Shown: piece by piece, positions 17,119 to 25,569 of the stretch
How the letters are laid out: each line of letters begins with the position of its first letter
Position numbering within the stretch: the stretch's first letter is position 1
Origin: Phytomonospora sp040655735
Lineage (GTDB): Bacteria > Actinomycetota > Actinomycetes > Mycobacteriales > Micromonosporaceae
Assembly (NCBI RefSeq): GCF_040655735.1
Contig: NZ_JBFAKK010000002.1
Span: 186,001-250,000, forward strand
Direction: 5' to 3'
Length of the DNA: 64,000 nt
The notes under the pieces: model-generated
Databases searched by the model: none
What the model was told of the DNA's origin: nothing
Seen by the model: the letters and a program-made list of their open reading frames with translations, nothing else
Translations under genes and position numbers: made by a program

Positions 17119-17792
17119 AGCCCGTCGAGCGCCTGCGCGGGCTGCGGACCCGCTCGGCGCCCACCTCGGCCCGCGAGCGCCTGCGAACCCGCGCCGCACG
17201 CCCGGCGCTGGCCGTCCTCATCGTGATCGCCGCCGTCGTCGTGCTCGGCCCCCTGGCCGGTCTGGTGACCGGATGCGCGGCGGCCTTCGCCGTCGACCGC
17301 GCCCTGCGCACCCGCGAACCACGAGCGGTTCTCAGGGCCCGCGCCATCGCCGCCGACGAGCTTCCCTTCGCCCTCGACCTGCTCGCCGCCTGCCTCACCG
17401 CGGGCTCGCCGACCGTCACGGCCATCCGCACGGTCGCCTCGGCCTCGGCGCCACCCCTGGCCGAACGCCTGCACGCCGTCGCGGCCGCGCTCGACCACGA
17501 CCGCGACCCCGAGGAGGCGTGGAGACCGCTCGCCGACCTGCCCGGCGGGGAGCGCCTGATCGCCGCCGCCGTCCGCAGCAGCGGTTCGGGAGCCGCGCTG
17601 GCCGCCGGGCTGCGGCGCCTCGCCGAGGAGTCGCGGGAAGCCGCCGCGCACGCCGGTGAGGCGGCCGCCGAACGCGCCGGAGTCCTCGTGGTCATGCCCG
17701 TCGGGCTGTGCTTCCTCCCGGCCTTCGTGCTCATGGGGCTCGTACCCGTGATCGTCGCCGTCCTCGGCGACGTCATGCCGACCAACCAGTGA
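17115..17792 (+). CDS. tadC: TadC-like pilus assembly membrane protein
   Basis: A 225-aa T2SSF-domain inner-membrane protein, partner of TadB in the Flp pilus platform. A hydrophobic hairpin at about residues 30-62 (LAVLIVIAAVVVLGPLAGLV) is followed by the helical F-domain (ELPFALDLLAACLTAGSPT; AAAVRSSGSGAALAAGLRRL) and a C-terminal membrane pair (GVLVVMPVGLCFLPAFVL, LVPVIVAVLGDVM). The start overlaps the upstream 61-aa gene by ATGA. It is short, as is usual for actinobacterial TadC. Confidence 0.85.
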   Translation: MKPVERLRGLRTRSAPTSARERLRTRAARPALAVLIVIAAVVVLGPLAGLVTGCAAAFAVDRALRTREPRAVLRARAIAADELPFALDLLAACLTAGSPTVTAIRTVASASAPPLAERLHAVAAALDHDRDPEEAWRPLADLPGGERLIAAAVRSSGSGAALAAGLRRLAEESREAAAHAGEAAAERAGVLVVMPVGLCFLPAFVLMGLVPVIVAVLGDVMPTNQ

Positions 17793-17804
17793 AAGGACAG
17801 GTTC

Positions 17805-17975
17805 ATGGAACCGACGAAAACGCGCCGCCTGCGCGGCGACCGGGGCTCGATGTCGGGCGAGTACGCGATGGTCGCCATCGCCGCCGTGGGCTTCGCCGCG
17901 ATCCTCTACAAGGTCGTCACCTCGGGAGCGGTGACCACGGCCCTCACCGCCATCATCGAAAGGGCACTGAGTTGA
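17805..17975 (+). CDS. Flp-type prepilin (DUF4244)
   Basis: A 56-aa prepilin. The leader ends in RG followed by SMSGEYAM, matching the type IV/Flp prepilin peptidase site G|xxxxEY with Glu+5 and Tyr+6. The following hydrophobic helix is VAIAAVGFAAILYKVV. This is the DUF4244 family found in actinobacterial tad clusters. GAAAGGA precedes the ATG at 17805. The TGA stop overlaps the TTG start of the next gene. It probably forms the pilus or pseudopilus filament. No prepilin peptidase (TadV) gene is visible in the window. Confidence 0.85.
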   Translation: MEPTKTRRLRGDRGSMSGEYAMVAIAAVGFAAILYKVVTSGAVTTALTAIIERALS

Positions 17976-18373
17976 GCCGCCTCAGCCTGCGGCCCCGCAG
18001 CCGCCCGCGGTCTCACCGCCGGCACGGCAACGACCGCGAACGCGGATCCGTCACCGCCGAGTTCGCCGTCGTCCTCCCCGCCGCCGTCCTGCTGCTGACC
18101 GCGGGCCTCAGCGCCGTCAACGCCGTCACCACCCGCATCCAGTGCCTCGACGCCGCCCGGGAGGCCGCCCTCGCCGGCGCCCGGGGCGAGTCGGCGACCG
18201 CCGCCGCCAACCGCCGCGCCCCTCCCGGCGCCACCGTCACGGCGGCCGCCGCCGGTGACACCTTCCACGCCGAGGTCACCGCCTCGGTACCGCTCCTCGG
18301 CGACCTGCTGCCGCCGATCACCGTGTCCGGCGACGCCGTCGCCGCGATGGAACCGGAGGACACCACGTGGTGA
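17972..18373 (+). CDS. tadE: TadE-like minor pseudopilin
   Basis: A 133-aa TadE-family protein. The arginine-rich leader ends with ERG, then SVTAEFAVVLPAAVLLLTAG, so prepilin peptidase cleavage is expected between G and S with Glu at +5. The hydrophobic helix is followed by an exported domain (ALAGARGESATAAAN; FHAEVTASVPLLGDLLPPI). The start is TTG 17972, overlapping the preceding TGA; no ATG or GTG fits. It sits between the pilin and the minisatellite region. Confidence 0.82.
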   Translation: MSRLSLRPRSRPRSHRRHGNDRERGSVTAEFAVVLPAAVLLLTAGLSAVNAVTTRIQCLDAAREAALAGARGESATAAANRRAPPGATVTAAAAGDTFHAEVTASVPLLGDLLPPITVSGDAVAAMEPEDTTW

Positions 18374-18504
18374 CCCCACCACCGCCCCACCCACCACCCC
18401 GCCCCCGACGAGTCCTCACCCGCTGGGGCAGGACCACGGCGACCCGGCCCACCCGGATCCGAGGCCCTCCCGACTCGACGGGTCCCGGCGGCCTGGACCC
18501 GGCG

Positions 18505-18668
18505 CCTGGACCCGGTGGGTGGGGATGGCGGGTGGGGACGGTGGGTGGGGATGGTGACCTGGACCCGGTGGGTCGGACCCGGTGGGTGGGGACGGTGACC
18601 TGGACCCGGTGGGTTTGGAAGGCGGGTGGGGACGGTGGCCCGGTCCCGGTGAGTCGGGGACGGTGAGC
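18505..18668 (+). repeat. G-rich minisatellite with G-quadruplex potential
   Basis: Degenerate tandem copies of units such as GACCCGGTGGGTGGGGAC and GGTGACCTG, roughly 2.5-4 copies depending on alignment. The plus strand has several GGG/GGGG runs with 1-5 nt spacing (18515-18560), enough for a G-quadruplex. It separates tadE from the second TadE-like gene in an otherwise tightly overlapping operon. Frames across it give only proline-rich low-complexity translations. Confidence 0.75.
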
Positions 18669-19041
18669 CGGAGGGCGGCCGGTGCGCGGTGGGTCGGGCT
18701 CGGGGAGCTGGTCCGGGGGCCTGAGCCTGCTGGCAACCGCCACCCGCTATCTGCCACCCGCGTCGGCGCTGCATCGCTCTCCTTCGCGCTGGGCCGCCGC
18801 CCTGCTGCTGCGAGCTCCGGCCGTGGCCGCCGGCCCTGCGCCCTTTGCTCGCGGTCTCGGCCTCGGTCTCGGCCTCGGTCTCGATCGCTTTGGCACACAG
18901 CCAACCCCAACGGCAGCGCCGTAGTCCATTCCCGCCGTCACCGTCACCGTCGCCGTCCCCAGCCGTGACCGTTTCCTGCCGACTCCAGCCGCCGCTGGCT
19001 CTTCACCTTCACTGTCGCGTCGTCCACTGAGAGGGTCCGCC
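18669..19041. other. repeat-rich non-coding stretch in tad cluster
   Basis: No supported gene here, nor in 18374-18504. It contains a 12-bp tandem repeat CGGTCTCGGCCT (about 2.6 copies, 18852-18883) and a short CCGTCA repeat near 18934-18957. GAGAGGG near its end probably serves as the ribosome binding site of the next gene. Confidence 0.5.
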
Positions 19042-19494
19042 ATGCTCCACCTCCGTTTCCGCGCCTCGCGTCACTTCCCTCGTCGCCGTTTCCGCCGTTC
19101 CCTCGATCGCTTCCAGGGCCTTCTCCGCCGCCGCTCCCGCGCCGGCGGCGACTCCGGGGCGGTCTCCGTGAGTGCCCTCGGCGTCGGCTTGAGCGTTCTG
19201 CTCTTCGCTCTACTCGGCGTCACTCTCGGCGCCGCCCTCCACGCGCGCCACCAAGCCCAGTCGGCCGCGGACTTCGCCGCCCTCGCCGCGGCCTCGCGCG
19301 CCCTCGAAGGCCAACAGACCGCGTGTACGCACGCCCGCAACATCGCCGCCGCCAACAACGCGACCGTCACCTCCTGCGTCATCACCGGCTTGGAAGCGAC
19401 GGTGACGGTCGAGGTCACCCCGGGCTTCGTGCCCGCCGCCGAACTCGGCGGCCAAGCGATAGCCTCCGCCCGTGCGGGTCCTGTGTGGGTCTAG
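19042..19494 (+). CDS. Rv3654c-like TadE/TadG-type protein
   Basis: A 150-aa protein matching the family named for its helicase/secretion-neighbourhood position. An arginine-rich N-terminus is followed by GDSGAVSVSALGVGLSVLLF, one membrane helix (LGVGLSVLLFALLGVTLGAA), then RHQAQSAADFAALAAASRAL, the conserved TadG-like segment. Cysteines in TACTHARNI and TVTSCVITG may form a disulfide. It completes the actinobacterial tad gene set. GAGAGGG lies upstream of ATG 19042. Confidence 0.8.
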   Translation: MLHLRFRASRHFPRRRFRRSLDRFQGLLRRRSRAGGDSGAVSVSALGVGLSVLLFALLGVTLGAALHARHQAQSAADFAALAAASRALEGQQTACTHARNIAAANNATVTSCVITGLEATVTVEVTPGFVPAAELGGQAIASARAGPVWV

Positions 19495-19779
19495 GCCGGG
19501 CGACGGTCTTCCTCTCGGGAGCCCGCACACGCCAGAATCCGCCGGCCCGACTGCGCGAGTCGTCCCGCTGGGCTACGGCTGCGCGTGCCGAGTCACGCCC
19601 TTCGGCCGGGCCGCCGCTCGGAACTCCGACCGCCCCGCCACATGCGACCACCCCGCGACGGGCGAACCCCCGCCACGAGCGATCCACTGCCCCGCCACCG
19701 GCGCCCCTCCCCACGCCGGGTGACTCGCTCCCCGCCGCGGGGGACGCGGCCCGCCGTCGTCGCCGGAAACACTCGCGCC
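19495..19779. other. intergenic region, nothing recognised
   Basis: About 285 nt between the tad cluster and a membrane-protein gene. I see no convincing hairpin, operator or small gene. Confidence 0.5.
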
Positions 19780-20685
19780 ATGTCCCCGTCAGACCGCCTC
19801 ACGACCATCCGGCGCATCGCGGGCTTCGCCGCCGCGGGCTCCGTTTCCCTCTACCTCGCCGTGAAGCTGGTCTGGGTCGCCTCCGCCCTCATCGTCGGCA
19901 ACACCAGGCTCCCGGGGCAGTCCATGGGGGACTGGATCGCGCTCAACGTTGTCACCATCGCGATGGCGGGCGTCGGGGTGGCCCTGGGCCTTGCCCTCGC
20001 GATGCGTTGGGGTGCGCGTCTTCCGGCGGCGCCGGTGGTGTTCGTGGCCTGGGTCGGGGCGGGGTTGCTGGTGCCGATGATCCCGGTGATGATCTTGCGC
20101 GGGCTGATCGGGGAGAGCGGTGACGCGACGGCGGCGGCCACGACCACCACGACGACCACCACGACGACGGCGGCCACGGCGCCGGCCTGGCACGATGTCC
20201 TGCTCGTGCTCGGTTTCGGGGGGATGGCGGCGGGTTTGGCCGTCGCGGTTCCGATCTACGTGTGGCAGCGCTGGCCGCGGGCCTTCGACGCGGGACCGGT
20301 GGGTCGCCGGCCGTGGTGGGTGCTCGCTGCGGCCGGCGGACTTGCGGCACTGTGGTCCTACTGGGCGTTCGGGGGCGAGGTGGGGCTGCGGGTGAGCGGC
20401 ACGCCCGTCGGTGACCGCCTGCTCCTGGCCAACTCGGCGCTGTGGGCGCTGGTCGGCGCAGTGAGCCTTGTTGCCCGCGGGCGGGTGCTCACGGCCCTTG
20501 GGTTCGCTGCCTCCGGCTCGCTGTTCGGCTGGGGCGCCTGGAGACTGCTCGCGACGGTGGCCGCTCCCGGCGGCTTCGCGCCACCGGCGCTCACGCCCGT
20601 GGCGCTCGTCGAGTACACGCTCGGCGTGGTGGTGGGCGTCGCGATGTTCGCGACCTTGCTTCGCCGCGTCAGAGGCTCTTGCTGA
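19780..20685 (+). CDS. polytopic membrane protein with polythreonine loop
   Basis: A 301-aa protein with about eight predicted membrane helices, for example SLYLAVKLVWVASALIV, LNVVTIAMAGVGVALGLALA, WVLAAAGGLAALWSYWAF and VALVEYTLGVVVGVAMF. Between the third and fourth helices is a low-complexity loop with ten consecutive threonines, encoded by alternating ACC/ACG codons around 20141-20175, a slippage-prone microsatellite. Function unknown. The ATG at 19780 is the first start giving a clean N-terminus; a clear ribosome binding site is not visible. Its 3' end overlaps the convergent GNAT gene by 17 nt. Confidence 0.7.
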   Translation: MSPSDRLTTIRRIAGFAAAGSVSLYLAVKLVWVASALIVGNTRLPGQSMGDWIALNVVTIAMAGVGVALGLALAMRWGARLPAAPVVFVAWVGAGLLVPMIPVMILRGLIGESGDATAAATTTTTTTTTTAATAPAWHDVLLVLGFGGMAAGLAVAVPIYVWQRWPRAFDAGPVGRRPWWVLAAAGGLAALWSYWAFGGEVGLRVSGTPVGDRLLLANSALWALVGAVSLVARGRVLTALGFAASGSLFGWGAWRLLATVAAPGGFAPPALTPVALVEYTLGVVVGVAMFATLLRRVRGSC

Positions 20686-21517
20686 AGTACGCCAGCGTCC
20701 ACTTCGGGAATCGGCGCCGGTGCGTCTCCACGTAACCGATGCCCTCGTAGAACGCCATCGCCTCGGGCATGTTGGTCGCGGTGTCCAGGTGCGCGAATCG
20801 GTACCCGACCTCGCGGGCTCGCCGTTCGAGGGCGGAGATCACCGTCCGCCCGACGCCGAGGCGCCGCGTGGCGGGATGGACGCGGACGTTGCGGATCTCG
20901 ACCCCGTCGGCGGCGCCGGGACCGGCCGCGCGGATGCCGCCGCAGCCGACGACGCGGCCCTGGAACTCCGCAACGAGGAAGGCGATGTGGGAGGCGGGAT
21001 CACCGATGTCGGCGAAGTTCTCCGGCGGTGCCGCCGCCTCGGGGAGGTCGATGGGGCGGCCGGGGTCGGCGGTGCGGCCGACGTTGGGCAGCGTCGCCAG
21101 CGTCCACAAGGTGCGCAGGTCGTCGGGGCGGGCCTCGCGGACGGAGATGAGCGGCCCGGGCTCGGTCGAGGCCAGCGCGAACAACTCGTCCACACCCAGC
21201 GGCCGGTCGAGCAGGTTCAGCACGGTCACGTCGTTCCCGGCGCGGTCGGCGGTGTGCTCCAGCCGGAAGGCCGACTCCCACACCTCGGCGGTCCGCTTCG
21301 ACTCGGCGACCTTCCCCTCGCCCACCCGCACGTAGTTGTTGTACGACAGCCGCAGCCTGTCCTCGCCGGGAAGCCGCCAGGTGAACGCGCGGATCTCGGC
21401 GCCGCCGGCCCGTGCCAGCTCGTACCACCCCGTCCCGTCGGGCATGAGCGCGACGGAGGCCGCCTCCATACCGCCCAGGTAGAGGGGATCGGTGTGCCAC
21501 AGACCGGTGAGGGACAT
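20669..21517 (-). CDS. GNAT acetyltransferase with N-terminal lipocalin-like domain
   Basis: A 282-aa two-domain protein. Residues 1-130 look like a small beta-barrel (LTGLWHTDPLYLGGMEAASV, IRAFTWRLPGEDRLRLSYN), similar to lipocalin-like domains. Residues 135-280 are a GNAT acetyltransferase: ISVREARPDDLRTLW, then motif A IRNVRVHPATRRLGVGRTVI for acetyl-CoA binding, and MAFYEGIGYVETHRR. Substrate unknown. The start at ATG 21517 gives the conserved MSLTGLW beginning. It converges with the membrane-protein gene. Confidence 0.78.
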   Translation of the reverse strand: MSLTGLWHTDPLYLGGMEAASVALMPDGTGWYELARAGGAEIRAFTWRLPGEDRLRLSYNNYVRVGEGKVAESKRTAEVWESAFRLEHTADRAGNDVTVLNLLDRPLGVDELFALASTEPGPLISVREARPDDLRTLWTLATLPNVGRTADPGRPIDLPEAAAPPENFADIGDPASHIAFLVAEFQGRVVGCGGIRAAGPGAADGVEIRNVRVHPATRRLGVGRTVISALERRAREVGYRFAHLDTATNMPEAMAFYEGIGYVETHRRRFPKWTLAYFSKSL

Positions 21518-21556
21518 CCGATCATGGTGCCGCGTGAAAGGACCCGCGTCCAATCA

Positions 21557-23902
21557 TTAGGGGCCCTGAGTATTAGCGTCCTTCGTTTTCGCGCCGGAAG
21601 TCCGCTCCCGCAGCGAGTCGAGCACCACCCGCAGCACCGCGAGGGCCCCGGCCTTGTCGAGCGGCTCGTTGCCGTTGCCGCACTTCGGCGACTGCACGCA
21701 CGAGGGACAGCCGGCCGGGCACTCGCACGCCCTGATCGCCTGCCGGGTCGCCGCCAGCCACGTCTCGATCGCCTCGAAACCGCGCTCGGCGAAACCCGCG
21801 CCGCCCGGATGCCCGTCGTAGACGAAGATCGTCGGCGTCCCGGTGTCGGCGTGCTCGGCCGTCGACAGGCCCCCGATGTCCCAGCGGTCGCAGGTCGCCA
21901 CCAGCGGCAGCAGGCCGATCGCGGCGTGCTCGGCGGCGTGCAGCGCGCCCGGCACGTCCTGCTTGGACAGCCCGGCGTCGGTGAGCGCCGAAGGCGCGAT
22001 GGTCCACCACACGGCGACCGTCCGCAGCGAGCGCAGCGGCAGGTCGAGCAGCTGCTCGTCGATGACCTGCCCGCTGGGGACGCGCCGGCGCTGGTAGGAG
22101 GTGATCTGCCCGGTCACGTCGACCTCGCCGAGGTAGGCGGCGACGGGCCCGGCGTCGACCCGGCGGGTCACCGACAGGACGGTCAGGTCGGTGACGTCGC
22201 GGGGATGGGTGGTCCAGTCGGGGTTGGCGGGGTGCACCATCGCGGTGGCGTCGTCGAGGTCGAGGGTGTCGACGAGGTACGTGCGGCCCTGGTGGGCGTA
22301 CACCGCGCCGGGGTGGGTCAGGAAGTGCGAGGAGGCCGCGTCGACGGTCCCGAGGAGCTGCCCGGTGTCGCCTTCGACGACCGCGACGGGTTCGCCGCCG
22401 GTACCCCGCAGGGAAAGTTCGGGCCGGTCGTGGCGGGTCCAGAACCAGCCCGCCCGCCGTTTGCGCAGCAGTCCCGCCTCGCACAGCATTTCCAGCGCGG
22501 TGGCGGCCGGCTCGCCGCCGAACAGCTCGACGTCGGCCTCCGTCAGGTGCGACTCGGTGGCCGCGCGGCACAGGTGCGGCGCCAGGACATAGGGGTTGGC
22601 CGGGTCGAGCACGGTCGCCTCGACGGGTCGGTCGAAGATCGCCTCGGGGTGGTGCACGAGGTAGGTGTCCAAGGGGTCGTCGCGCGCGACCAGGATCGCC
22701 AGCGCCTCACGTCCGGCACGTCCCGCGCGGCCCGACTGCTGCCACACCGAGGCCAGCCGTCCCGGGTACCCCGCGAGCAGTACCGCGTCGAGGCCGGCGA
22801 TGTCGACGCCGAGTTCGAGGGCGTTGGTCGCCGCGAGCCCGAGGATGTCGCCCTCCCGCAGGCGGCGCTCCAGGTCGCGGCGCTCCTCGCGCAGATAGCC
22901 CGCGCGGTAGGCCGCGACACGCCCGGGCAGATCCGGGTCGACGTCGGCCAGCGCCTGCCTCGTGATGCTCGCGACCGCCTCCGCTCCGCGCCGCGACCCG
23001 ACGAACGCGACCGTGCGCACACCCGACACGACGAGGTCGGTGAGCAGGTCGGCGGTCTCGGTCAGCGTCGACTTGCGCACCGGCGCGCCGCCCTCCCCGG
23101 TGATGTCGGGCAGCATCGGCGGTTCCCACAGCGCGAAGGTCGTGCCCGCGCGCGGGGAGGCGTCCTCGGTGACGGCGTGCACGTCGGCGCCTATGAGCCG
23201 GGCGGCGGTATAGGCGGGGTCGCCGGTCGTGGCCGAGGCCAGCACGAACACCGGTTCGGCGCCGTAGAGCGCCGCCACCCGCCGCAGCCTGCGCAGAAGC
23301 AGTGCCACGTGCGAGCCGAACACGCCCCGGTAGGTGTGGCACTCGTCGACGATCACGTACTTCAGGCGCCGCAGGAACCTCGCCCACCGTTCGTGCCGGG
23401 GAAGCATGCCGTGGTGCAGCATGTCCGGGTTCGACAGCAGCAACCGCGCGTGCCGCCGCAGCCATTCCCGCTGCTCATAGGGGGTGTCGCCGTCGAAGAC
23501 GGCCGCGGTGACCGAGCTGAGCTCCAGTTCGGCGACCGAGCGCATCTGGTCGGCGGCCAGGGCCTTGGTCGGAGACAGGTACAGCGTGCAGGCGGCGTCG
23601 TCGTCGAGCATGTCCGACAGCGCGGGCAACTGATACGCCAGAGTTTTACCCGAGGCGGTTCCCGTCGAGATCACGACGTGCCGGCCCGCGTGCGCCGCCT
23701 CGGCGGCCTCCACCTGGTGCGTCCAAGGCGCCTCGACCCCCTGTTTGACCAGTGCCGAACGCAGCTCTCCGGGCACCCATGACGGCCACGCCGCGACCGT
23801 CCCGGCCTGCGCGGGGATCCGCCGGACGTGCCGCAGCGACTCCGCGTCGCGGCTGAGCCGCAGCCGCTCCAGGAGCGCCGTCGGCACTGAGATCTGCCTC
23901 AT
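21557..23902 (-). CDS. DEAD/DEAH-box helicase with DUF1998 zinc-binding C-terminus
   Basis: A 781-aa superfamily 2 helicase of the kind conserved next to actinobacterial tad genes. Walker A: VISTGTASGKTLAYQL; Walker B: YVIVDECHTYRG; motif III: LASATTG; motif V/VI: ATNALELGVDIAGLD and QQSGRAGRAG. The C-terminal DUF1998/MrfA-like domain holds a four-cysteine cluster (CECPAGCPSC and a later PKCGNG). MrfA-type proteins act in mitomycin repair in Bacillus, so DNA repair is a reasonable guess. The ATG at 23902 is divergent from the anti-sigma antagonist gene. Confidence 0.88.
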   Translation of the reverse strand: MRQISVPTALLERLRLSRDAESLRHVRRIPAQAGTVAAWPSWVPGELRSALVKQGVEAPWTHQVEAAEAAHAGRHVVISTGTASGKTLAYQLPALSDMLDDDAACTLYLSPTKALAADQMRSVAELELSSVTAAVFDGDTPYEQREWLRRHARLLLSNPDMLHHGMLPRHERWARFLRRLKYVIVDECHTYRGVFGSHVALLLRRLRRVAALYGAEPVFVLASATTGDPAYTAARLIGADVHAVTEDASPRAGTTFALWEPPMLPDITGEGGAPVRKSTLTETADLLTDLVVSGVRTVAFVGSRRGAEAVASITRQALADVDPDLPGRVAAYRAGYLREERRDLERRLREGDILGLAATNALELGVDIAGLDAVLLAGYPGRLASVWQQSGRAGRAGREALAILVARDDPLDTYLVHHPEAIFDRPVEATVLDPANPYVLAPHLCRAATESHLTEADVELFGGEPAATALEMLCEAGLLRKRRAGWFWTRHDRPELSLRGTGGEPVAVVEGDTGQLLGTVDAASSHFLTHPGAVYAHQGRTYLVDTLDLDDATAMVHPANPDWTTHPRDVTDLTVLSVTRRVDAGPVAAYLGEVDVTGQITSYQRRRVPSGQVIDEQLLDLPLRSLRTVAVWWTIAPSALTDAGLSKQDVPGALHAAEHAAIGLLPLVATCDRWDIGGLSTAEHADTGTPTIFVYDGHPGGAGFAERGFEAIETWLAATRQAIRACECPAGCPSCVQSPKCGNGNEPLDKAGALAVLRVVLDSLRERTSGAKTKDANTQGP

Positions 23903-24051
23903 GATTGACGAGCGTCGCACAGAAGGTCGTGAGCGGCCCATCCCGACTGCCGCTAACCTGTCCTTGCGGCGAGGCGACCGGCGGAAGAATGATGAGTACG
24001 GTCGAGGTGAGACCTACTACAGCCCCGGCGCCGACCTGTACGGGAGGGTAA

Positions 24052-24384
24052 ATGGAACTCGCGCTGTCCACGCAGACCGACGGTGACCGCTCGGTCGTCG
24101 CGGCCCGTGGGGAGATCGACCTGTATTCGGCACCTGGCCTGCGCGAACGCCTGCGCTCACTGGTGACCGACGGCGTACGGCACTTGACGGTCGACATGAA
24201 CGGCGTTGAGTTCTGCGACTCCACCGGCCTGGGGGTGCTCGTCGGCACGCTCAAACGGCTGCGTGAGGTGAACGGCACATTGGTCATCGTGTGCAACCAG
24301 GAACGCATCCTCAAGATCTTCCGGCTGACCGGACTGGACCAGATCTTCGACATCCAGGACACCGCCAGTCCGGCCGGTTCGTGA
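24052..24384 (+). CDS. anti-sigma factor antagonist, BldG/SpoIIAA type
   Basis: A 110-aa STAS-domain protein. The phosphorylation motif is FCDSTGLGVLVG with Ser57 as the likely site. GGGAGGGT precedes ATG 24052. In streptomycetes the BldG protein at this location controls differentiation and stress sigma factors by partner-switching with an anti-sigma kinase. It heads a two-gene operon with the ATPase-like protein and is divergent from the helicase, as in Streptomyces. The gene symbol is left blank as the exact orthology is not proven. Confidence 0.88.
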   Translation: MELALSTQTDGDRSVVAARGEIDLYSAPGLRERLRSLVTDGVRHLTVDMNGVEFCDSTGLGVLVGTLKRLREVNGTLVIVCNQERILKIFRLTGLDQIFDIQDTASPAGS

Positions 24385-24386
24385 CC

Positions 24387-24758
24387 ATGCCCGTGGTGCG
24401 GGTCAGCTTCACACCGGCGCCGGCGCATGTACGGACCGTCCGGCTCGTGGCCGGCGCGGCCGCGCTGCAGGCGGGGCTGAAAGGCGAGGCGGTCGATGAG
24501 GTCCGCTTCGCCGTGGGTGAGGCGTGTGCCCAGGCCGTCGCGCGGCATCAGCGCTACGGTCTGCGCGACCGGGTCCGCATCGAATGCGAGGGCAACGGCG
24601 CGGGCTTCACCGTGCGCGTCTCCGACCGCGCCCCCGTCGACGACGCCGCCAACAGCGACCCGGTCGCGATGGCCCTGCTGTCCGGCCTCGTGTCGGACCT
24701 GCGCATGACCGCCTCGTCCGACCCACCGGGCACGACCGTCCACTTGTACTTCCGCTAG
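24387..24758 (+). CDS. RsbW-like HATPase with degenerate ATP site
   Basis: A 123-aa protein of the anti-sigma/HATPase fold and probable partner of the upstream antagonist. VRFAVGEACAQAVARHQRY is the N-box, but the usual asparagine is glutamine. VRVSDRAPVDDAAN occupies the place of the G1 box and lacks DxGxG, so ATP binding may be weak or lost. ATG 24387 is used; GTG 24381 would overlap the upstream stop (GTGA) and is equally plausible. Likely co-transcribed with the antagonist. Confidence 0.75.
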   Translation: MPVVRVSFTPAPAHVRTVRLVAGAAALQAGLKGEAVDEVRFAVGEACAQAVARHQRYGLRDRVRIECEGNGAGFTVRVSDRAPVDDAANSDPVAMALLSGLVSDLRMTASSDPPGTTVHLYFR

Positions 24759-24811
24759 CCCTCTGACCTGCGGGTTTCCCGACCGCACGAGTCGCCGTCG
24801 TACCCGTGTTC

Positions 24812-24817
24812 TATTCT
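24812..24817 (+). promoter_or_regulatory. -10 box of leaderless hydrolase promoter
   Basis: TATTCT, 6 nt before ATG 24824. No ribosome binding site is present. Confidence 0.6.
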
Positions 24818-24823
24818 TCGGCC

Positions 24824-25528
24824 ATGACTACGTACGTGCTCGTGCCCGGCGCCTGGAGCGGCGCCTGGCTCTGGGAGCCGGTCACCAGGGAGCTGCGGGC
24901 CCACGGCCACGAGGCCCACCCCATCACCCTGCCCGGCCTCGCCGCGCACGCCGCCGAGCCCTCGGCCACGGTCACCCTCGCCGAGCACGTCGCCTTCGTG
25001 CGGGAGTTGCTGGCCAGTCTCGACCTGAGCGACGTCGTGCTCGTCGGGCACAGCTACGCCGGAATCGTCACCGGCCAGGTCGCCGCCGCCGAACCCGAGC
25101 GGGTCGCCCACGCGATCTTCGTCGACGCGAACCTGCCCGTCGAGGGGGAGAGCCTGGTCGGCGCCTTCTCCGCCGAGGGCCAGCAGTACCTGCGCGGGCT
25201 CATCGCCGACAACGGTGGCCTGTGGCCGCCGGTCTCGATCGAAGACCTCGCCGAACTCGGCGTCGAGGGGCAGCCGGCCGAGTTCTTCCGCTCCAGAGCC
25301 GTCCCGCACCCCGGGCTCACCGCCACGCAGCCCGCCGTGCTCGCGCGCCCGCTGTCGCAGCTGCGCGCCACCTACGTCAACTGCACCGTCCCCAACGCCG
25401 AACTCGTCCCGCAGGCCGCGGCTCTCGCCGACGCGCCGGGCTGGACCTTCGCCGAAATCCCCACCGGTCACTGGCCGATGCTGACCGCTCCCGAGGCCCT
25501 TGCCGAAATCCTTCTTAAGGCCGCCTAA
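24824..25528 (+). CDS. alpha/beta hydrolase (esterase-like)
   Basis: A 234-aa AB-hydrolase_6-type esterase. The oxyanion region is VLVPGAWSGAWLWEPV, the nucleophile elbow VVLVGHSYAGIVTGQ carries the catalytic Ser, FVDANLPVEGESLV follows, and the C-terminal TGHWPMLTAPEAL holds the catalytic His. This arrangement is typical of plant methylesterase/salicylate-esterase-like bacterial proteins, where activity is often unassigned. Leaderless promoter upstream; no ribosome binding site. Confidence 0.85.
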   Translation: MTTYVLVPGAWSGAWLWEPVTRELRAHGHEAHPITLPGLAAHAAEPSATVTLAEHVAFVRELLASLDLSDVVLVGHSYAGIVTGQVAAAEPERVAHAIFVDANLPVEGESLVGAFSAEGQQYLRGLIADNGGLWPPVSIEDLAELGVEGQPAEFFRSRAVPHPGLTATQPAVLARPLSQLRATYVNCTVPNAELVPQAAALADAPGWTFAEIPTGHWPMLTAPEALAEILLKAA

Positions 25529-25557
25529 GCGCCCGTGGCGGCGCCGATGGCTCCAGG

Positions 25558-25563
25558 TACTGT
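25558..25563 (+). promoter_or_regulatory. -10 box of leaderless hydrolase promoter
   Basis: TACTGT, 6 nt before ATG 25570. Confidence 0.6.
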
Positions 25564-25569
25564 GCGCGC

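Noticed and set aside
18852..18883. Short tandem repeats considered as a CRISPR array
   Set aside because: Units are 12 bp and contiguous without spacers; no cas genes are present.
18013..18910. Minus-strand frames across the G-rich repeat region
   Set aside because: Translations consist of P/T/S/H repeats generated by the minisatellite and overlap tadE antisense; no start context.
20468..23782. 1104-codon plus-strand frame opposite GNAT and helicase
   Set aside because: Spans two real minus-strand genes with conserved motifs, and shows low-complexity V/R/G composition.
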